Source: a virus. From it: a stretch of DNA of 64,000 nt. The DNA is taken from the IMG/VR virus record IMGVR_UViG_3300029286_002355, positions 62,001-126,000 of that record; one strand, given 5' to 3'. Below, in pieces: positions 40,309 through 49,475 of this stretch (its first letter is position 1; each line of letters starts with the position of its first letter). The notes beneath the pieces are model-generated. The model saw only the letters and a program-made list of their open reading frames with translations. It made no database searches and was not told where the DNA came from. The position numbers and the translations under genes were made by a program.

Positions 40309-41528
40309 TAAATCATCCTACTAGTTAATGCCGCAACCATTTCCTGCAAATCTTGATTGGGCGTTTCTCCGTATCTTATCTCTTTTAATTTTTTGACAAC
40401 AAATAAATATACTTTCAAGGCCCTATTAAGTACTTTCTGATGTGTTTCACTCTTATTGTATTTGTTTATGTTTGGTTTTACTATCCCCTCTTTAACAAAG
40501 TTGACATATTGTTGTGCTATGAAATCCCAAGGTATTGCTTCTGCTTTACCTTCCTTTTTCTTGCTATCAAAAAATATATCCGGTAAACCCCCACTTTTGA
40601 CCATAACATCTATGCGGTCTTGAAGTAATTTGTTATTCTCAGTCATTTTTCTTTTTTGGGTTGGAGTGAGTTGATAATCATGCCATATATAAGATGGAAA
40701 TTTACCCATAGTAATTATTTTCTTAGCAATGTCATCCCAAGACATTCCCTCGCTCCATAAATGACTTACGACTAGTTGCCATCTAGCTTTTTTCGCCATT
40801 ATTTCCGCCAAGACATTAGGGTTAATTCCAAGATCCAGAAATTCCTGCATCATAATAACCGATTTAGAATAAGTTGTATCCAATACATTACCAAATTTAA
40901 ACAAGACAGCTTCATCGGACGAAGGATAGGTGTTTTCTATCACAAAATTGGATTTTACTTCTTGCGGAGCCGTAATACAGAGTTTCTCCACTTCTGTTTC
41001 TATGACCCCTCTGCTTTTTCCAACTATGGCAATAAACAATTTGGCAGCTTCCGTATCAATGTTTTTACCACGATGTAAAAATTTAGCCTTAACAAAATCT
41101 ATTCCCAATACTTCTTCTTTGTCCGTGAATTCAAATCCATTATTGATAATTTTATGATTGGCGTTCTTTTTCAGTTCATTAATGAATTCACTCCACGTTT
41201 TGTTAAACGCTTTAGTCTTAGGGTCAGGCTTAATAACGTTTTCAGAATCCCATAAGATAAACTTGAGAGAATCGGAAGACGATTTTACAAGATCCAAAAG
41301 AAATTCACGTGCATCCTTATGGTTAGGGATTTCCTTGATTAAAAGAAGTTTCTTTCTGGCAAAGATATCTCTTGTACCTGATTCCAGTCGGATTTTATCA
41401 AAGCTAGATTCTGTGGCCGACAAAACTATCCATTTGAAATCAATATATTTCTTCTTTGCAGAATTAACGTTTTTCTGGCAGAGGTATTTATCCCCTATCA
41501 TTAAAACCGGAGATGGAACGTCACTCAT
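40308..41528 (-). CDS. holA: DNA polymerase III delta subunit-like (HolA)
   Basis: About 406 residues from the ATG at 41528, one base after the clamp stop codon (an upstream in-frame ATG at 41567 overlaps the clamp gene). The order fits HolA, the clamp-opening subunit of the loader: a strand-rich N-terminal domain (FKWIVLSATESSFDKIRLE, KKLLLIKEIPNH), a central region (NNGFEFTDKEEVLGIDFVKAK) and a helical collar domain (FGNVLDTTYSKSVIMMQEFLD ... MAKKARWQLVVSHL). Adjacent dnaN and nearby dnaX support the call. No clear P-loop is expected in delta. Confidence 0.7.
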   Translation of the reverse strand: MSDVPSPVLMIGDKYLCQKNVNSAKKKYIDFKWIVLSATESSFDKIRLESGTRDIFARKKLLLIKEIPNHKDAREFLLDLVKSSSDSLKFILWDSENVIKPDPKTKAFNKTWSEFINELKKNANHKIINNGFEFTDKEEVLGIDFVKAKFLHRGKNIDTEAAKLFIAIVGKSRGVIETEVEKLCITAPQEVKSNFVIENTYPSSDEAVLFKFGNVLDTTYSKSVIMMQEFLDLGINPNVLAEIMAKKARWQLVVSHLWSEGMSWDDIAKKIITMGKFPSYIWHDYQLTPTQKRKMTENNKLLQDRIDVMVKSGGLPDIFFDSKKKEGKAEAIPWDFIAQQYVNFVKEGIVKPNINKYNKSETHQKVLNRALKVYLFVVKKLKEIRYGETPNQDLQEMVAALTSRMI

Positions 41529-41529
41529 A

Positions 41530-42834
41530 TTATTCGGCTTTTGAGGAATCGTACTTGTGTTTCTCAACAGACATGGTTACATAGATTAATTTTTCATCTA
41601 TTTTTCCGCATATCTTAACGCTATCGGGAACGCCCAACGGAACCATAAACCGTGTTTCGCTGTCTTCTATACTACCCAAAATATCTATGATATGTTGAAT
41701 ATTCCATACGATCTTGCAATCCTTCTTGCAATCATTGACTGGGATAGCTGTTACCATGGGAGACTTTCCGCATTCAGAAACAGCATAAATAGAAGCTTGA
41801 TCAACTCCCTTTTTGAAGGAAAACAAAACCGCTTCTTTGTTAACCATGAGTAAAGATTCTAATCGAACCTTGAGAAGTTTTGTATCCGTTCCGCAAAGAG
41901 GTTCATATTTTTTGTTGAGAACCAAAGTAACAGGAGGTATCTTGTTGAATTTATCCCTGTCTGAAGCCGTTATTCTAGCAATTGTATTGGTTTGCTCGAC
42001 AAAGACTTTGTTCGATTTGGAATCATAAAAGACAGAAACCTTACCTAAGGGATCACAAACTTTAATGAAATCTTGGAACAAGTCGGCATTAATTACCACA
42101 TTAAAATTGTCCTTGGGTTTTTCTTCGCCAACAGGAGCCTCGTCCAAAGTAATATCTTCTGCTTCGGTTACGGCATACGTTGCTATCCGTGCCATATCTG
42201 TGGTTATCATATAAAGCTTACCCGACTTTTGCTGAAAAGATACCCCATCATAAACATGCTCATAATCTTTCTTTAGGGTTGCAGAAATGATGTTTTGTAT
42301 TCCCTTTTCCAGTTGTGCGGTTGGGGCGGTAAACAAGGCTTTGCTCTCTGGTTTGAAAACAGAAACAGGTAATGGTTCAGTAGAATAACTGTCCAAAGCC
42401 CACTTGATTCCTGTCTTGGTAAAATCTCTAGAAACTATTTTGACATCTCCTAGCTTTTTAATAGTATTCTTGTCAGATTTACCTTCTTCTACAGGCGTAA
42501 CAATTTCAGGTTTAGCTAAAGGCGTATAAGATAGACCAATACGAGATTCGCCTTGCTTTTTAATCCAGTCGTAGAGATCTTTTGCGGCAACTGTAATTTC
42601 TCCTGTCTCTTTAACCTCAATTCCACTATCTTTGGTAATAGGGAGGGTATGACGCACAGCCATAAGTTTTGTAGCCGATTCAAAAACAACAGATTTCTCA
42701 TTAGCCTTGATAGTTACCGCTTTTAAAAGGACAGAGATATTGCTAGTATCGGCCTGAGCTTCTTCTGACAAAGCGGCCAATGCTCCACGATCCAATGCTT
42801 CCAACAGTGTTTTTTGATTTATGCCTAGTTTCAT
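41530..42834 (-). CDS. dnaN: DNA polymerase III beta sliding clamp
   Basis: The 434-residue protein has the three-domain DnaN layout: KLGINQKTLLEALDRGALAA and NISVLLKAVTIKANEKSVVFESA in the first domain, KDLYDWIKKQGESRIGLSY, then FNVVINADLFQDFIKVCDPLGKVSVFY and IVWNIQHIIDILGSIEDSETRFMVP in the last. The clamp encircles DNA and tethers polymerase and partners. A bacterial-type beta clamp rather than a T4-type clamp implies a bacterial-style replisome on the phage. A promoter-like element lies upstream at 42869-42883. Confidence 0.9.
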   Translation of the reverse strand: MKLGINQKTLLEALDRGALAALSEEAQADTSNISVLLKAVTIKANEKSVVFESATKLMAVRHTLPITKDSGIEVKETGEITVAAKDLYDWIKKQGESRIGLSYTPLAKPEIVTPVEEGKSDKNTIKKLGDVKIVSRDFTKTGIKWALDSYSTEPLPVSVFKPESKALFTAPTAQLEKGIQNIISATLKKDYEHVYDGVSFQQKSGKLYMITTDMARIATYAVTEAEDITLDEAPVGEEKPKDNFNVVINADLFQDFIKVCDPLGKVSVFYDSKSNKVFVEQTNTIARITASDRDKFNKIPPVTLVLNKKYEPLCGTDTKLLKVRLESLLMVNKEAVLFSFKKGVDQASIYAVSECGKSPMVTAIPVNDCKKDCKIVWNIQHIIDILGSIEDSETRFMVPLGVPDSVKICGKIDEKLIYVTMSVEKHKYDSSKAE

Positions 42835-42868
42835 TTTTGCTCCTTTGTTATTTCTACTTTGTTTTTTC

Positions 42869-42883
42869 AGAGATATTATACAG
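42869..42883 (-). promoter_or_regulatory. Promoter-like motif CTGTATAATATCTCT before dnaN
   Basis: A copy of the repeated element, 35 bases before the dnaN ATG and just past the stop of the sigma-factor gene at 42889. Confidence 0.6.
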
Positions 42884-42888
42884 CGAAA

Positions 42889-43860
42889 TCAATAAATAAA
42901 AATAGGAATTTCTTCTACTTTACCTATTCTTTTTAGTTGTTTCGCTTTTCTTCTTATTCTAACCAATGCATTATCTACGGCTTTAGTTGGATATCTATGT
43001 CTATATTTCTTAGACAAATTACCCGCAATTTCGTTGTATGATGAACTGGTTAAAAACTCATTAAGAACCTTCTTTTCAAACTCGGACAGTTGTTTTGCCA
43101 ATGTATCGAGTGTTACCTCATAAGCTTCTTTGCCCTCTGTTATTTTGACTACTGTTGCTTTCTCGTCAGGAAGTATATTGGCAAACGTATTATTATTAGA
43201 ATCGTTCCCCCTATTAACAGGGCAACTATCAATCGAAACCGCTTTGTTAATCGATTGATCTTTTTGTCTATTTTTCGAAGCATTCAAAATGGTAATTAGA
43301 TGTCTGCGTATACACATCTTTGCAAAGTTAAGAAAACTCATACCTTTACCTTTTTTGAATCCCGGTATTGATTTAAACCGTAAAGCTATCAACGACTCTT
43401 GGTATACGTCAACCGTTTGCAATCCTTTTATATATGGAAATTGTTTAAGTGCTATATTAATTAGATACCCATGAATATAAAGATGAATTCTATCGAACTG
43501 TTTTTTACTTTCTATGGTGTCTGGATTTTTTTTGATTCCAATAGCAATATTGTCTAATTTTTTTTGAACTTGCTTTGGAGTTCCTATCAATGGATCATGA
43601 ACTATTGGTAGTTTGAAAAGAATATCCTCTACAACAGAAGACTTCCTTCCAAACGATTCAATCTCAATTTCTGAATCTTCTATTTCTTCAATTTCTACTA
43701 ACGCTGTATCAATGCCCTTAATCTCTCCGATACTGGGAGAATCGACATCCATATTTTTACATAAGGCAAGTTCAGCCTCTTTGACTTTCTCTTTTTGACT
43801 CTTAACTCTTTTGACTGCTTTAACTACTTTTGACCTAAATTGATTTTTCTCTACTATCAT
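42889..43860 (-). CDS. SigH-like RNA polymerase sigma factor
   Basis: About 323 residues from the ATG at 43860 (GGGAG ten bases upstream; a TTG at 43902 is an alternative). The centre matches sigma region 2 of the SigH/sporulation type: DVYQESLIALRFKSIPGFKKGKGMSF, then NFAKMCIRRHLITILNASKN, which carries the -10 recognition helix. A region-4-like HTH follows (FLTSSSYNEIAGNLSKKY). The N-terminal 100 residues are an acidic extension. It should redirect host RNA polymerase to phage promoters; the repeated CTGTATAATATCTCT element is a natural candidate target. Confidence 0.85.
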   Translation of the reverse strand: MIVEKNQFRSKVVKAVKRVKSQKEKVKEAELALCKNMDVDSPSIGEIKGIDTALVEIEEIEDSEIEIESFGRKSSVVEDILFKLPIVHDPLIGTPKQVQKKLDNIAIGIKKNPDTIESKKQFDRIHLYIHGYLINIALKQFPYIKGLQTVDVYQESLIALRFKSIPGFKKGKGMSFLNFAKMCIRRHLITILNASKNRQKDQSINKAVSIDSCPVNRGNDSNNNTFANILPDEKATVVKITEGKEAYEVTLDTLAKQLSEFEKKVLNEFLTSSSYNEIAGNLSKKYRHRYPTKAVDNALVRIRRKAKQLKRIGKVEEIPIFIY

Positions 43861-43911
43861 TCCCTTTAATCTCCCTTTATTGGGGGATCGGGGAATCCTC
43901 AAAGTTTCATA

Positions 43912-45015
43912 TTATGTCTGCTGTTTTAACAAAGCTGTGCAATGGATAAGTGTTGATTCCAAAACCCACCTCTCGTTTATACTATACTCTAATTCCTTTC
44001 TCAGAGTAGAAAATTGTTTTGACAACTTATCTAGTTGACCCAATTTTACCGCCTCTCCAACTTTCTTTAACTGTTCAATTTCTTGATCCGGCAAATCGAT
44101 CCATTTGGTTTGTCCATTTTGAGCTTTCAATAGCATGATCGTTCTAAAGGCTTCTGAAATTTCAAAAGCAATTGCCTCCGTGTCAACATTAGCCATAATC
44201 AAATCATTAACTTGGTCTAATAGAAGCGATATGTTACCACCTGTTATAGAATTAACAATTTGGAAAACAATCTGTCTGTCGGGTAGCCCAAAAAATTTCT
44301 GAATATGATTATCATCTATCATATTCTTTCCTGCTTGAGTGCTAATCTGTTCCAAGGTAACAATAGCATCCCTCATACAACCTCTACTAATCTTAGCTAT
44401 GGCAAATAATGCTTCGTTCGTAATATTGACACCCTCCTTATCAGATATAAAACGAATCCTACCTACTATTTCCTTAGATAAAAGACGCCTAAAGTTAAAA
44501 CGTTGAGAACGAGAAGGTATTGTACCAATAACTTTTTTAGGTTCAGTAGTGCAAAATATAAAACTTAAGTATTCTGGGGGCTCTTCTACGATTTTTAGCA
44601 ATGCCGATATCGCTTTCGAGCTTAATTGATGAGCTTCGTCAATTAAATAAACTTTCCTTTTAAGTTCATTGGGAGACCATCTGGCTCCATCTATAAGCGA
44701 TTGAATGTTTTCCACATTACCATTTGCAGCACCATCCAACTCAATCACATCCATTGCCACATCCGATGGTATGGTTTGACAGGCTCTACATTTTCCGCAA
44801 AGTTTACCATCTTTAGGATTTTCACAATTCATAAGATTTGCCAAAATTCTTGCCACAGATGTTTTACCGCATCCCTTTGTTCCTACAAAAAAATATGAAT
44901 TTGCAAACTTCCCCGCTATGGTTGCTTGTTTCAGTGTCGATGTCACGCTATTCTGTCCTACCACTTCATCTAGTTGGAAGGGTCTATATTTAAGGTGCCA
45001 TTCATTTTTAGACAT
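43912..45015 (-). CDS. dnaX: Clamp-loader ATPase DnaX (gamma/tau)
   Basis: The 367-residue protein shows YRPFQLDEVVGQ at the N-terminus, Walker A FVGTKGCGKTS near 45, the four-Cys zinc module CENPKDGKLCGKCRAC, Walker B VYLIDEAHQLS, the sensor 1 region FIFCTTEPKKV, the SRC-like SRSQRFNF motif and the C-terminal collar. It loads the beta clamp with HolA. The short length shows that the tau-specific polymerase-binding domain is lacking. Two -10 boxes lie upstream (45039-45044 and within 45071-45085). Confidence 0.93.
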   Translation of the reverse strand: MSKNEWHLKYRPFQLDEVVGQNSVTSTLKQATIAGKFANSYFFVGTKGCGKTSVARILANLMNCENPKDGKLCGKCRACQTIPSDVAMDVIELDGAANGNVENIQSLIDGARWSPNELKRKVYLIDEAHQLSSKAISALLKIVEEPPEYLSFIFCTTEPKKVIGTIPSRSQRFNFRRLLSKEIVGRIRFISDKEGVNITNEALFAIAKISRGCMRDAIVTLEQISTQAGKNMIDDNHIQKFFGLPDRQIVFQIVNSITGGNISLLLDQVNDLIMANVDTEAIAFEISEAFRTIMLLKAQNGQTKWIDLPDQEIEQLKKVGEAVKLGQLDKLSKQFSTLRKELEYSINERWVLESTLIHCTALLKQQT

Positions 45016-45038
45016 AATTACTCCATTGTTTTGTGTTT

Positions 45039-45085
45039 ATTATACATCAATGTCTGGTTTTTTTACATTCAGGGATATTATACAG
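45039..45085 (-). promoter_or_regulatory. Tandem promoter-like elements before dnaX
   Basis: A CTGTATAATATCCCT copy of the repeated element (45071-45085) is followed by a second TATAAT (45039-45044), 24 bases before the dnaX ATG. Neither has an obvious -35 box. Confidence 0.5.
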
Positions 45086-45089
45086 TATT

Positions 45090-45542
45090 TCAGGCGGATT
45101 TGCGAAACTTATCCTGAATGGATTTGCGAAGAGAATTAAGATCGGAATTGTTAGCAAGAATTTCAATTTTTGAAGTATTTTCTTTAGAGACCCCATCCCT
45201 AAAGACGCATATAGGTCTTATAACGCTAGAAATAACGTCATTTTCTTTTAAATCATCAATAACTATCAAGTCCTTATCTTCGGGAGCAGAACCCAAGGTG
45301 AGGTTTATCCAATAAGTTTTGTTTACTTTATAGCCTCTTTCCCTTATTTGATCTAAAGTCTCTTCGGGCCAATCGTCTCCGGGCAATAAATATTTGGCTA
45401 TTTCTCTGACTTTAGATAATATACTTATCCTGTGAAATCCCATTTCGGAAAGCATAGCAGAAACAGTTGTCTTCCCGCTTCCCTTGTCCCCCAGTAAACC
45501 TATAATTATCTTTTTTATAACTCTCCTAATGCATAACCGCAT
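45090..45542 (-). CDS. P-loop kinase (dNMP/adenylate kinase-like)
   Basis: The 150-residue protein has Walker A IGLLGDKGSGKTTVSAML at the N-terminus and IVIDDLKENDVI as the Walker B region, the pattern of small deoxynucleoside-monophosphate or dephospho-CoA kinases in large phages. It probably phosphorylates nucleotides for DNA synthesis. The ATG at 45542 overlaps the end of the tail-tube-like gene by 28 bases. An AGGAG lies nearer the P-loop without a standard start codon after it, so the exact N-terminus is uncertain. Confidence 0.72.
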   Translation of the reverse strand: MRLCIRRVIKKIIIGLLGDKGSGKTTVSAMLSEMGFHRISILSKVREIAKYLLPGDDWPEETLDQIRERGYKVNKTYWINLTLGSAPEDKDLIVIDDLKENDVISSVIRPICVFRDGVSKENTSKIEILANNSDLNSLRKSIQDKFRKSA

Positions 45543-46393
45543 CCCACAAATGGCAAAGCTGACATAATAGGGCCTAACGATGAATTTCTCTCAATAGGCT
45601 TAACCAAAATATTAAGAACCTTTGACCATGATGTTCCAACATGTATTTCTAATGTTTGTGGTGTATCACTTTCTACAAATGCTAGGTCACCACCTTTATT
45701 ATAATAGTTAATACTGCCAGAAACTTCTTGCATCCCAACTCTTATAACGTAAGGAGATAGTTTTTGCATACCTCCTGCTCCATTGTTGGCCCCTGCTGTA
45801 TAAATTGGCATACAGTTATTGTTAACAGAAAAATCTACGCTGGATATTCCCTTATTGGAATTATCAGAAGTAATAGCGGAACATTTAACCGTTATAGTAT
45901 CCCATGTCATTAGTTTTTCTTCATTAGTAATTAAATCAACCATGGAGGAATCTTCGCCTTGGATAGCCATTATATCTGCACTTATATTAAGAATATCTCC
46001 AGAAGCAACAGAAAATGAATAGGTGTTTACTCTGCATCCGTAGAAATGTCTTGAAATGCCGCAAGTATGCTTAAATTCCATTTCAAACTCGTCTCCTGTT
46101 CTAGCCAAGTCGAACATGGCAACCATAGAGGTTTCTGTGGCAGGGAAAGAAATAGCTCCTTGGTAAATCTTTACTCCGGGTCTAAATAGTATTTTCTGTT
46201 TGTTTAAATTACCTACATCATCTTTGCCATCAAATATGTTTATTCCACTAGGTATAGAGTCTCTAAGACCTATTACATGGTCATAAAATAGAACTTCTTG
46301 CCTTGGGTTTACGCTAAAGTCAGTACATCTTATAGTAGTTCCATTTATTATGGCGTAACCAAGAAAACCAGCATTTACATCACCTACTGCCAT
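45515..46393 (-). CDS. Putative tail tube or other virion protein
   Basis: The 292-residue protein is beta-rich with many Ser, Thr, Asn and Gly. It starts MAVGDVNAGFLGYAIINGTT and contains alternating strands such as ISFPATETSMVAMF, FEMEFKHTCGISRHFYGC and FSVASGDILNISADIMA. The pattern of an N-terminal 'GYAIINGTTIRCTDFSV' strand pair and later 'ASGDILNISADI' strands resembles phage tail-tube proteins. It lies oddly between dnaX-region genes and topA. The structural role is plausible but unproven. Confidence 0.5.
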   Translation of the reverse strand: MAVGDVNAGFLGYAIINGTTIRCTDFSVNPRQEVLFYDHVIGLRDSIPSGINIFDGKDDVGNLNKQKILFRPGVKIYQGAISFPATETSMVAMFDLARTGDEFEMEFKHTCGISRHFYGCRVNTYSFSVASGDILNISADIMAIQGEDSSMVDLITNEEKLMTWDTITVKCSAITSDNSNKGISSVDFSVNNNCMPIYTAGANNGAGGMQKLSPYVIRVGMQEVSGSINYYNKGGDLAFVESDTPQTLEIHVGTSWSKVLNILVKPIERNSSLGPIMSALPFVGCGYALGEL

Positions 46394-46394
46394 A

Positions 46395-48503
46395 TTAATC
46401 TATTCCCAGAACATCAGTCTCACTATCATTAGAAGGTTCGGCGTCCTCTTCGATCTTATCGGACTTACCAGATTTAGAGTATTTTTTGAATGTTTTTTTA
46501 ACCGATCCATCAAGAGACTCGGAATATTTACATTTTGGATAACAAATACATCCAAGAAACACGCTTCCATCTGCCTTATTCTTTCTTTCTACTAGCTTGC
46601 CATCCCTACCTTCTTTTTGACATTCTGGACATAACCGATCTGTAATATTAAGAACCTTCTTCTCTTTGATAGTAAATTTACCATCCTCCCCCTTAGCGTA
46701 AATCATGCGGCATAAAGGATATCGGTCACAGCCGTAGAAATCTCCGAACTTCCCATGTCTCTGAACAATAGATCCATTTTTGCACTCTTTAGACATGCAT
46801 TTTTCTCCTGTTGTTACGCCAATACTTTTAGAATCATTACCTTTAGCTTCTTTTATGTATTTTTGTAATGTTTCATAAACAGCACTAACCACTCCCAAAT
46901 AATCCTTTTTCCCATCCGCTATTTCATCTAAATTCTCTTCGAGTTTGGAAGTGTATTTTATGTCCATAAAGAAGTCTTTGAAATTAGGTTGCAAATAGTC
47001 ACATATTCTTGTTCCCAATATGGTTGCAATAAGACCCTTGCCTTTCTTTTCTTTTTCTACATAGCCTTTCTTTTGAATTGAAGTAATAATACTAGCTCTT
47101 GTAGATGGCCTTCCAACACCCTCCTTCTCCATCGCTTTCGCCAAACTGCCCTCGTTATATCTTGCGGGGGGTTGAGTAGTATGTTTTGTTTTTTTGATAT
47201 CCTTTAAATTTAAGGCTTCCTTTTCCTTAGCGTCCGGCAATACCTCTTCTTTTGTTTTTGAATATTTGTAAACTTTAGACCATCCATCAAATTTAACAGT
47301 TTGTCCTCTTGCAATTAAATGATGATTGGTACTAGCCTTGACATCGTAAACAACCGTATCCACAATTTGAGGTGTCATCTGGCAAGCTATGAATCTATCA
47401 CGAATTAGCTTATACATCTTTTTTTCTGAATCCTCATCTAAATCGTCTCCAACATCCTTAACATGGGTTGGCCTGATACATTCGTGGGCTTCTTGTGCTG
47501 CTGCTCCAGATTTTTTCGTATAAACATTTGCACTTTGAGGTAAATAGGGGCTCGATTCTGTTTCTTTGATAAAATCTCTAACCTCTTTAATAGCATCAGC
47601 AGATATGGCAAAAGAATCAGAGCGTATATAGGTAACTTTACCCTGTTCATATAGTTTTTGAGCTATGACCTGAGATTTACTAAGACTCCATCCGAAAAGA
47701 GCGGAACATGTAACTTGAAGAGAATTGGTATCGAAGGGAGCTGGCGGACTGTTCTTTTTTTCTGCCTTTTCTACTTTATCTAAAATGAAAGATGCCTTTT
47801 GAAGTTTCGCTAAATCATCTTGTGCTACTTTTTCACTAAGATATTTGTTTTCTTTTTCTTTGGTTACTACTCTGGCCCAAAATTCCCCCTTTTTACATTC
47901 TAAAAGGGCTTCTACAAACCAATAATCTTCTGGTTTGAAAGCATCAATCTCTTTCTGCCTGTCGCAAACAATTTTTAAGGCTATAGACTGAACCCGCCCG
48001 GCACTAGAACCGGGTATATGAGCCGAATACCAAAGTACCGGAGAAACGCCATACCCAATTAATCTATCCAAAACTTGCCTAGCCTTTGCCGCTTGTATGG
48101 TTGGCATATGAGTTTCTATTTTGGTTTCTTCTTTAATGGCGTTAAGAATTGCGGTTTTGTTAATTTCATTAAACATTACTCTAACACATTTCTTTTTGCA
48201 TTTTTCATTTAAAATATCATAAATGTGGTAAGATATACTAGACCCTTCTCTATCAGGATCGGTTGCCAAATATATTTTTTCTGCTTTTTCAGCTTCTTCT
48301 TTTATTTTCTTAACCACATCTTTTTTATCATTGCTAATTTGATAAACTGGCTCGAATCCATTTTTTATATCGATATTCATCCCTTTTTTGGGTATCTCTC
48401 TAATGTGTCCAACAGAAGCGGTAACAACATAGTCAGATCCCAAAAACGACTTAATCTTTGCGCATTTATTGGGAGACTCTACTATAAACAAATATTTACT
48501 CAT
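46395..48503 (-). CDS. topA: DNA topoisomerase I (type IA)
   Basis: The 702-residue protein has the TOPRIM start FIVESPNKCAKIKSFLG and TDPDREG, the active-site tyrosine in VTYIRSDS (Tyr292), HECIRPTHV and GRPSTRASI. Several C-terminal four-Cys zinc fingers follow (CMSKECKNGS, CPECQKEG, CICYPKCKY). It relaxes negative supercoils through a transient 5'-phosphotyrosine link. The tail is acidic (EEDAEPSNDSETD). Complete type IA enzymes are uncommon in phages. TATAAT at 48551-48556 provides a candidate promoter. Confidence 0.95.
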   Translation of the reverse strand: MSKYLFIVESPNKCAKIKSFLGSDYVVTASVGHIREIPKKGMNIDIKNGFEPVYQISNDKKDVVKKIKEEAEKAEKIYLATDPDREGSSISYHIYDILNEKCKKKCVRVMFNEINKTAILNAIKEETKIETHMPTIQAAKARQVLDRLIGYGVSPVLWYSAHIPGSSAGRVQSIALKIVCDRQKEIDAFKPEDYWFVEALLECKKGEFWARVVTKEKENKYLSEKVAQDDLAKLQKASFILDKVEKAEKKNSPPAPFDTNSLQVTCSALFGWSLSKSQVIAQKLYEQGKVTYIRSDSFAISADAIKEVRDFIKETESSPYLPQSANVYTKKSGAAAQEAHECIRPTHVKDVGDDLDEDSEKKMYKLIRDRFIACQMTPQIVDTVVYDVKASTNHHLIARGQTVKFDGWSKVYKYSKTKEEVLPDAKEKEALNLKDIKKTKHTTQPPARYNEGSLAKAMEKEGVGRPSTRASIITSIQKKGYVEKEKKGKGLIATILGTRICDYLQPNFKDFFMDIKYTSKLEENLDEIADGKKDYLGVVSAVYETLQKYIKEAKGNDSKSIGVTTGEKCMSKECKNGSIVQRHGKFGDFYGCDRYPLCRMIYAKGEDGKFTIKEKKVLNITDRLCPECQKEGRDGKLVERKNKADGSVFLGCICYPKCKYSESLDGSVKKTFKKYSKSGKSDKIEEDAEPSNDSETDVLGID

Positions 48504-48550
48504 TTTTGTCCTTATGAAATTTTATCTTTCTCTCAAGTTAACCTAGATAT

Positions 48551-48556
48551 ATTATA
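48551..48556 (-). promoter_or_regulatory. Candidate -10 box before topA
   Basis: GTATAATATATCT on the minus strand, about 48 bases before the topA ATG, a variant of the repeated element. The 265-base gap to 48769 also holds a TTGACA with a weak TGCAAT 16 bases on (minus strand, around 48620-48650), and AT-rich sequence upstream of the plus-strand gene. Confidence 0.45.
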
Positions 48557-48768
48557 CATATTCTACATTAAAAATTAATCACAAAACATGAGTGTATCGT
48601 TTGATTATTGAAAAATACAGATGGCATTGCACGGGAAGATACAAAAATGTCAAATGCTAAGAGAATAAAAAATATTATACAGGTTTTTAAATTAACTTAA
48701 AGGAAGTATATTGTTTATTTTGAATTATATAGTGTATTAAAAACCGAAAAGGAAAGGTGAAGGTAATT

Positions 48769-49470
48769 ATGACAATAAAACATATAAATGATGTAAACAG
48801 CGGGTGGGAGCCCAGAGTAGCAAAACTAGAAACAAGTATGGAGATGCTAACTAACAATGTCAATACTTTAACCAATAACGTTAGAGATCAAGGTGTTGAT
48901 ATTGAAAAACAACTTCGTGAGTTAACGGCATCAATCAACCTAGTAGCCAGCCCGAAACAAACAAACTGGAGTACTATTATTGCTGCTATAGCATTAATTT
49001 TGGCATTAGGAGCCGCTGTGTTTGCTCCGTTGAATATGCGAATTAATGAGAATAAAATATCAATTGAAAAATTATCCGGTTTTCATTTTGATCATGAAAA
49101 ATTACCTTTACATCCTGTGGGAGAAACAAAAATAGCCGGCCTTGAAGGATCTATTGCAGATAAACATCACTTATTTGAGCAATCTATTGGAGAACTTAAT
49201 GATAAACTCCAAGAAGAGTTCAAATTAACAACTGATGCCACAAAAGAACAAATCGAACAATTGGATGTTAGACTGCAACGTGAGTTTATGTTGTCAATGG
49301 CTAATACGGAAAAACAGGTAGAAGCAGCACGTTTAGATATTAAAGAAGGGAATTCTTTAGCTTTAAATAGAATTGAATCGCTAGAGCAATGGGTTAATAA
49401 TCGTACACAAGACGAGTTTAAAGAATTACAAAGCAGAAGAATGGGCGTAGAATGTGCAAAGAAAAAATAG
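48769..49470 (+). CDS. Membrane-anchored coiled-coil protein
   Basis: About 233 residues from the ATG at 48769, which has GAAGG six bases upstream. An N-terminal coiled coil (KLETSMEMLTNNVNTLTNNV) is followed by one membrane segment (TIIAAIALILALGAAVFAPL) near residues 68-87 and a long C-terminal coiled coil rich in Glu and Gln. The layout recalls phage lysis-associated or tail-fibre-adjacent coiled-coil membrane proteins, but no lysis gene is next to it. Function unknown. It is isolated on the plus strand. Confidence 0.6.
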   Translation: MTIKHINDVNSGWEPRVAKLETSMEMLTNNVNTLTNNVRDQGVDIEKQLRELTASINLVASPKQTNWSTIIAAIALILALGAAVFAPLNMRINENKISIEKLSGFHFDHEKLPLHPVGETKIAGLEGSIADKHHLFEQSIGELNDKLQEEFKLTTDATKEQIEQLDVRLQREFMLSMANTEKQVEAARLDIKEGNSLALNRIESLEQWVNNRTQDEFKELQSRRMGVECAKKK

Positions 49471-49475
49471 TTGAT

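Noticed and set aside
48504-48768. Possible tRNA or other RNA gene in the 265-base gap before the coiled-coil gene
   Set aside because: I see no cloverleaf, no T-loop sequence and no stable stem; only promoter-like boxes and AT-rich sequence.
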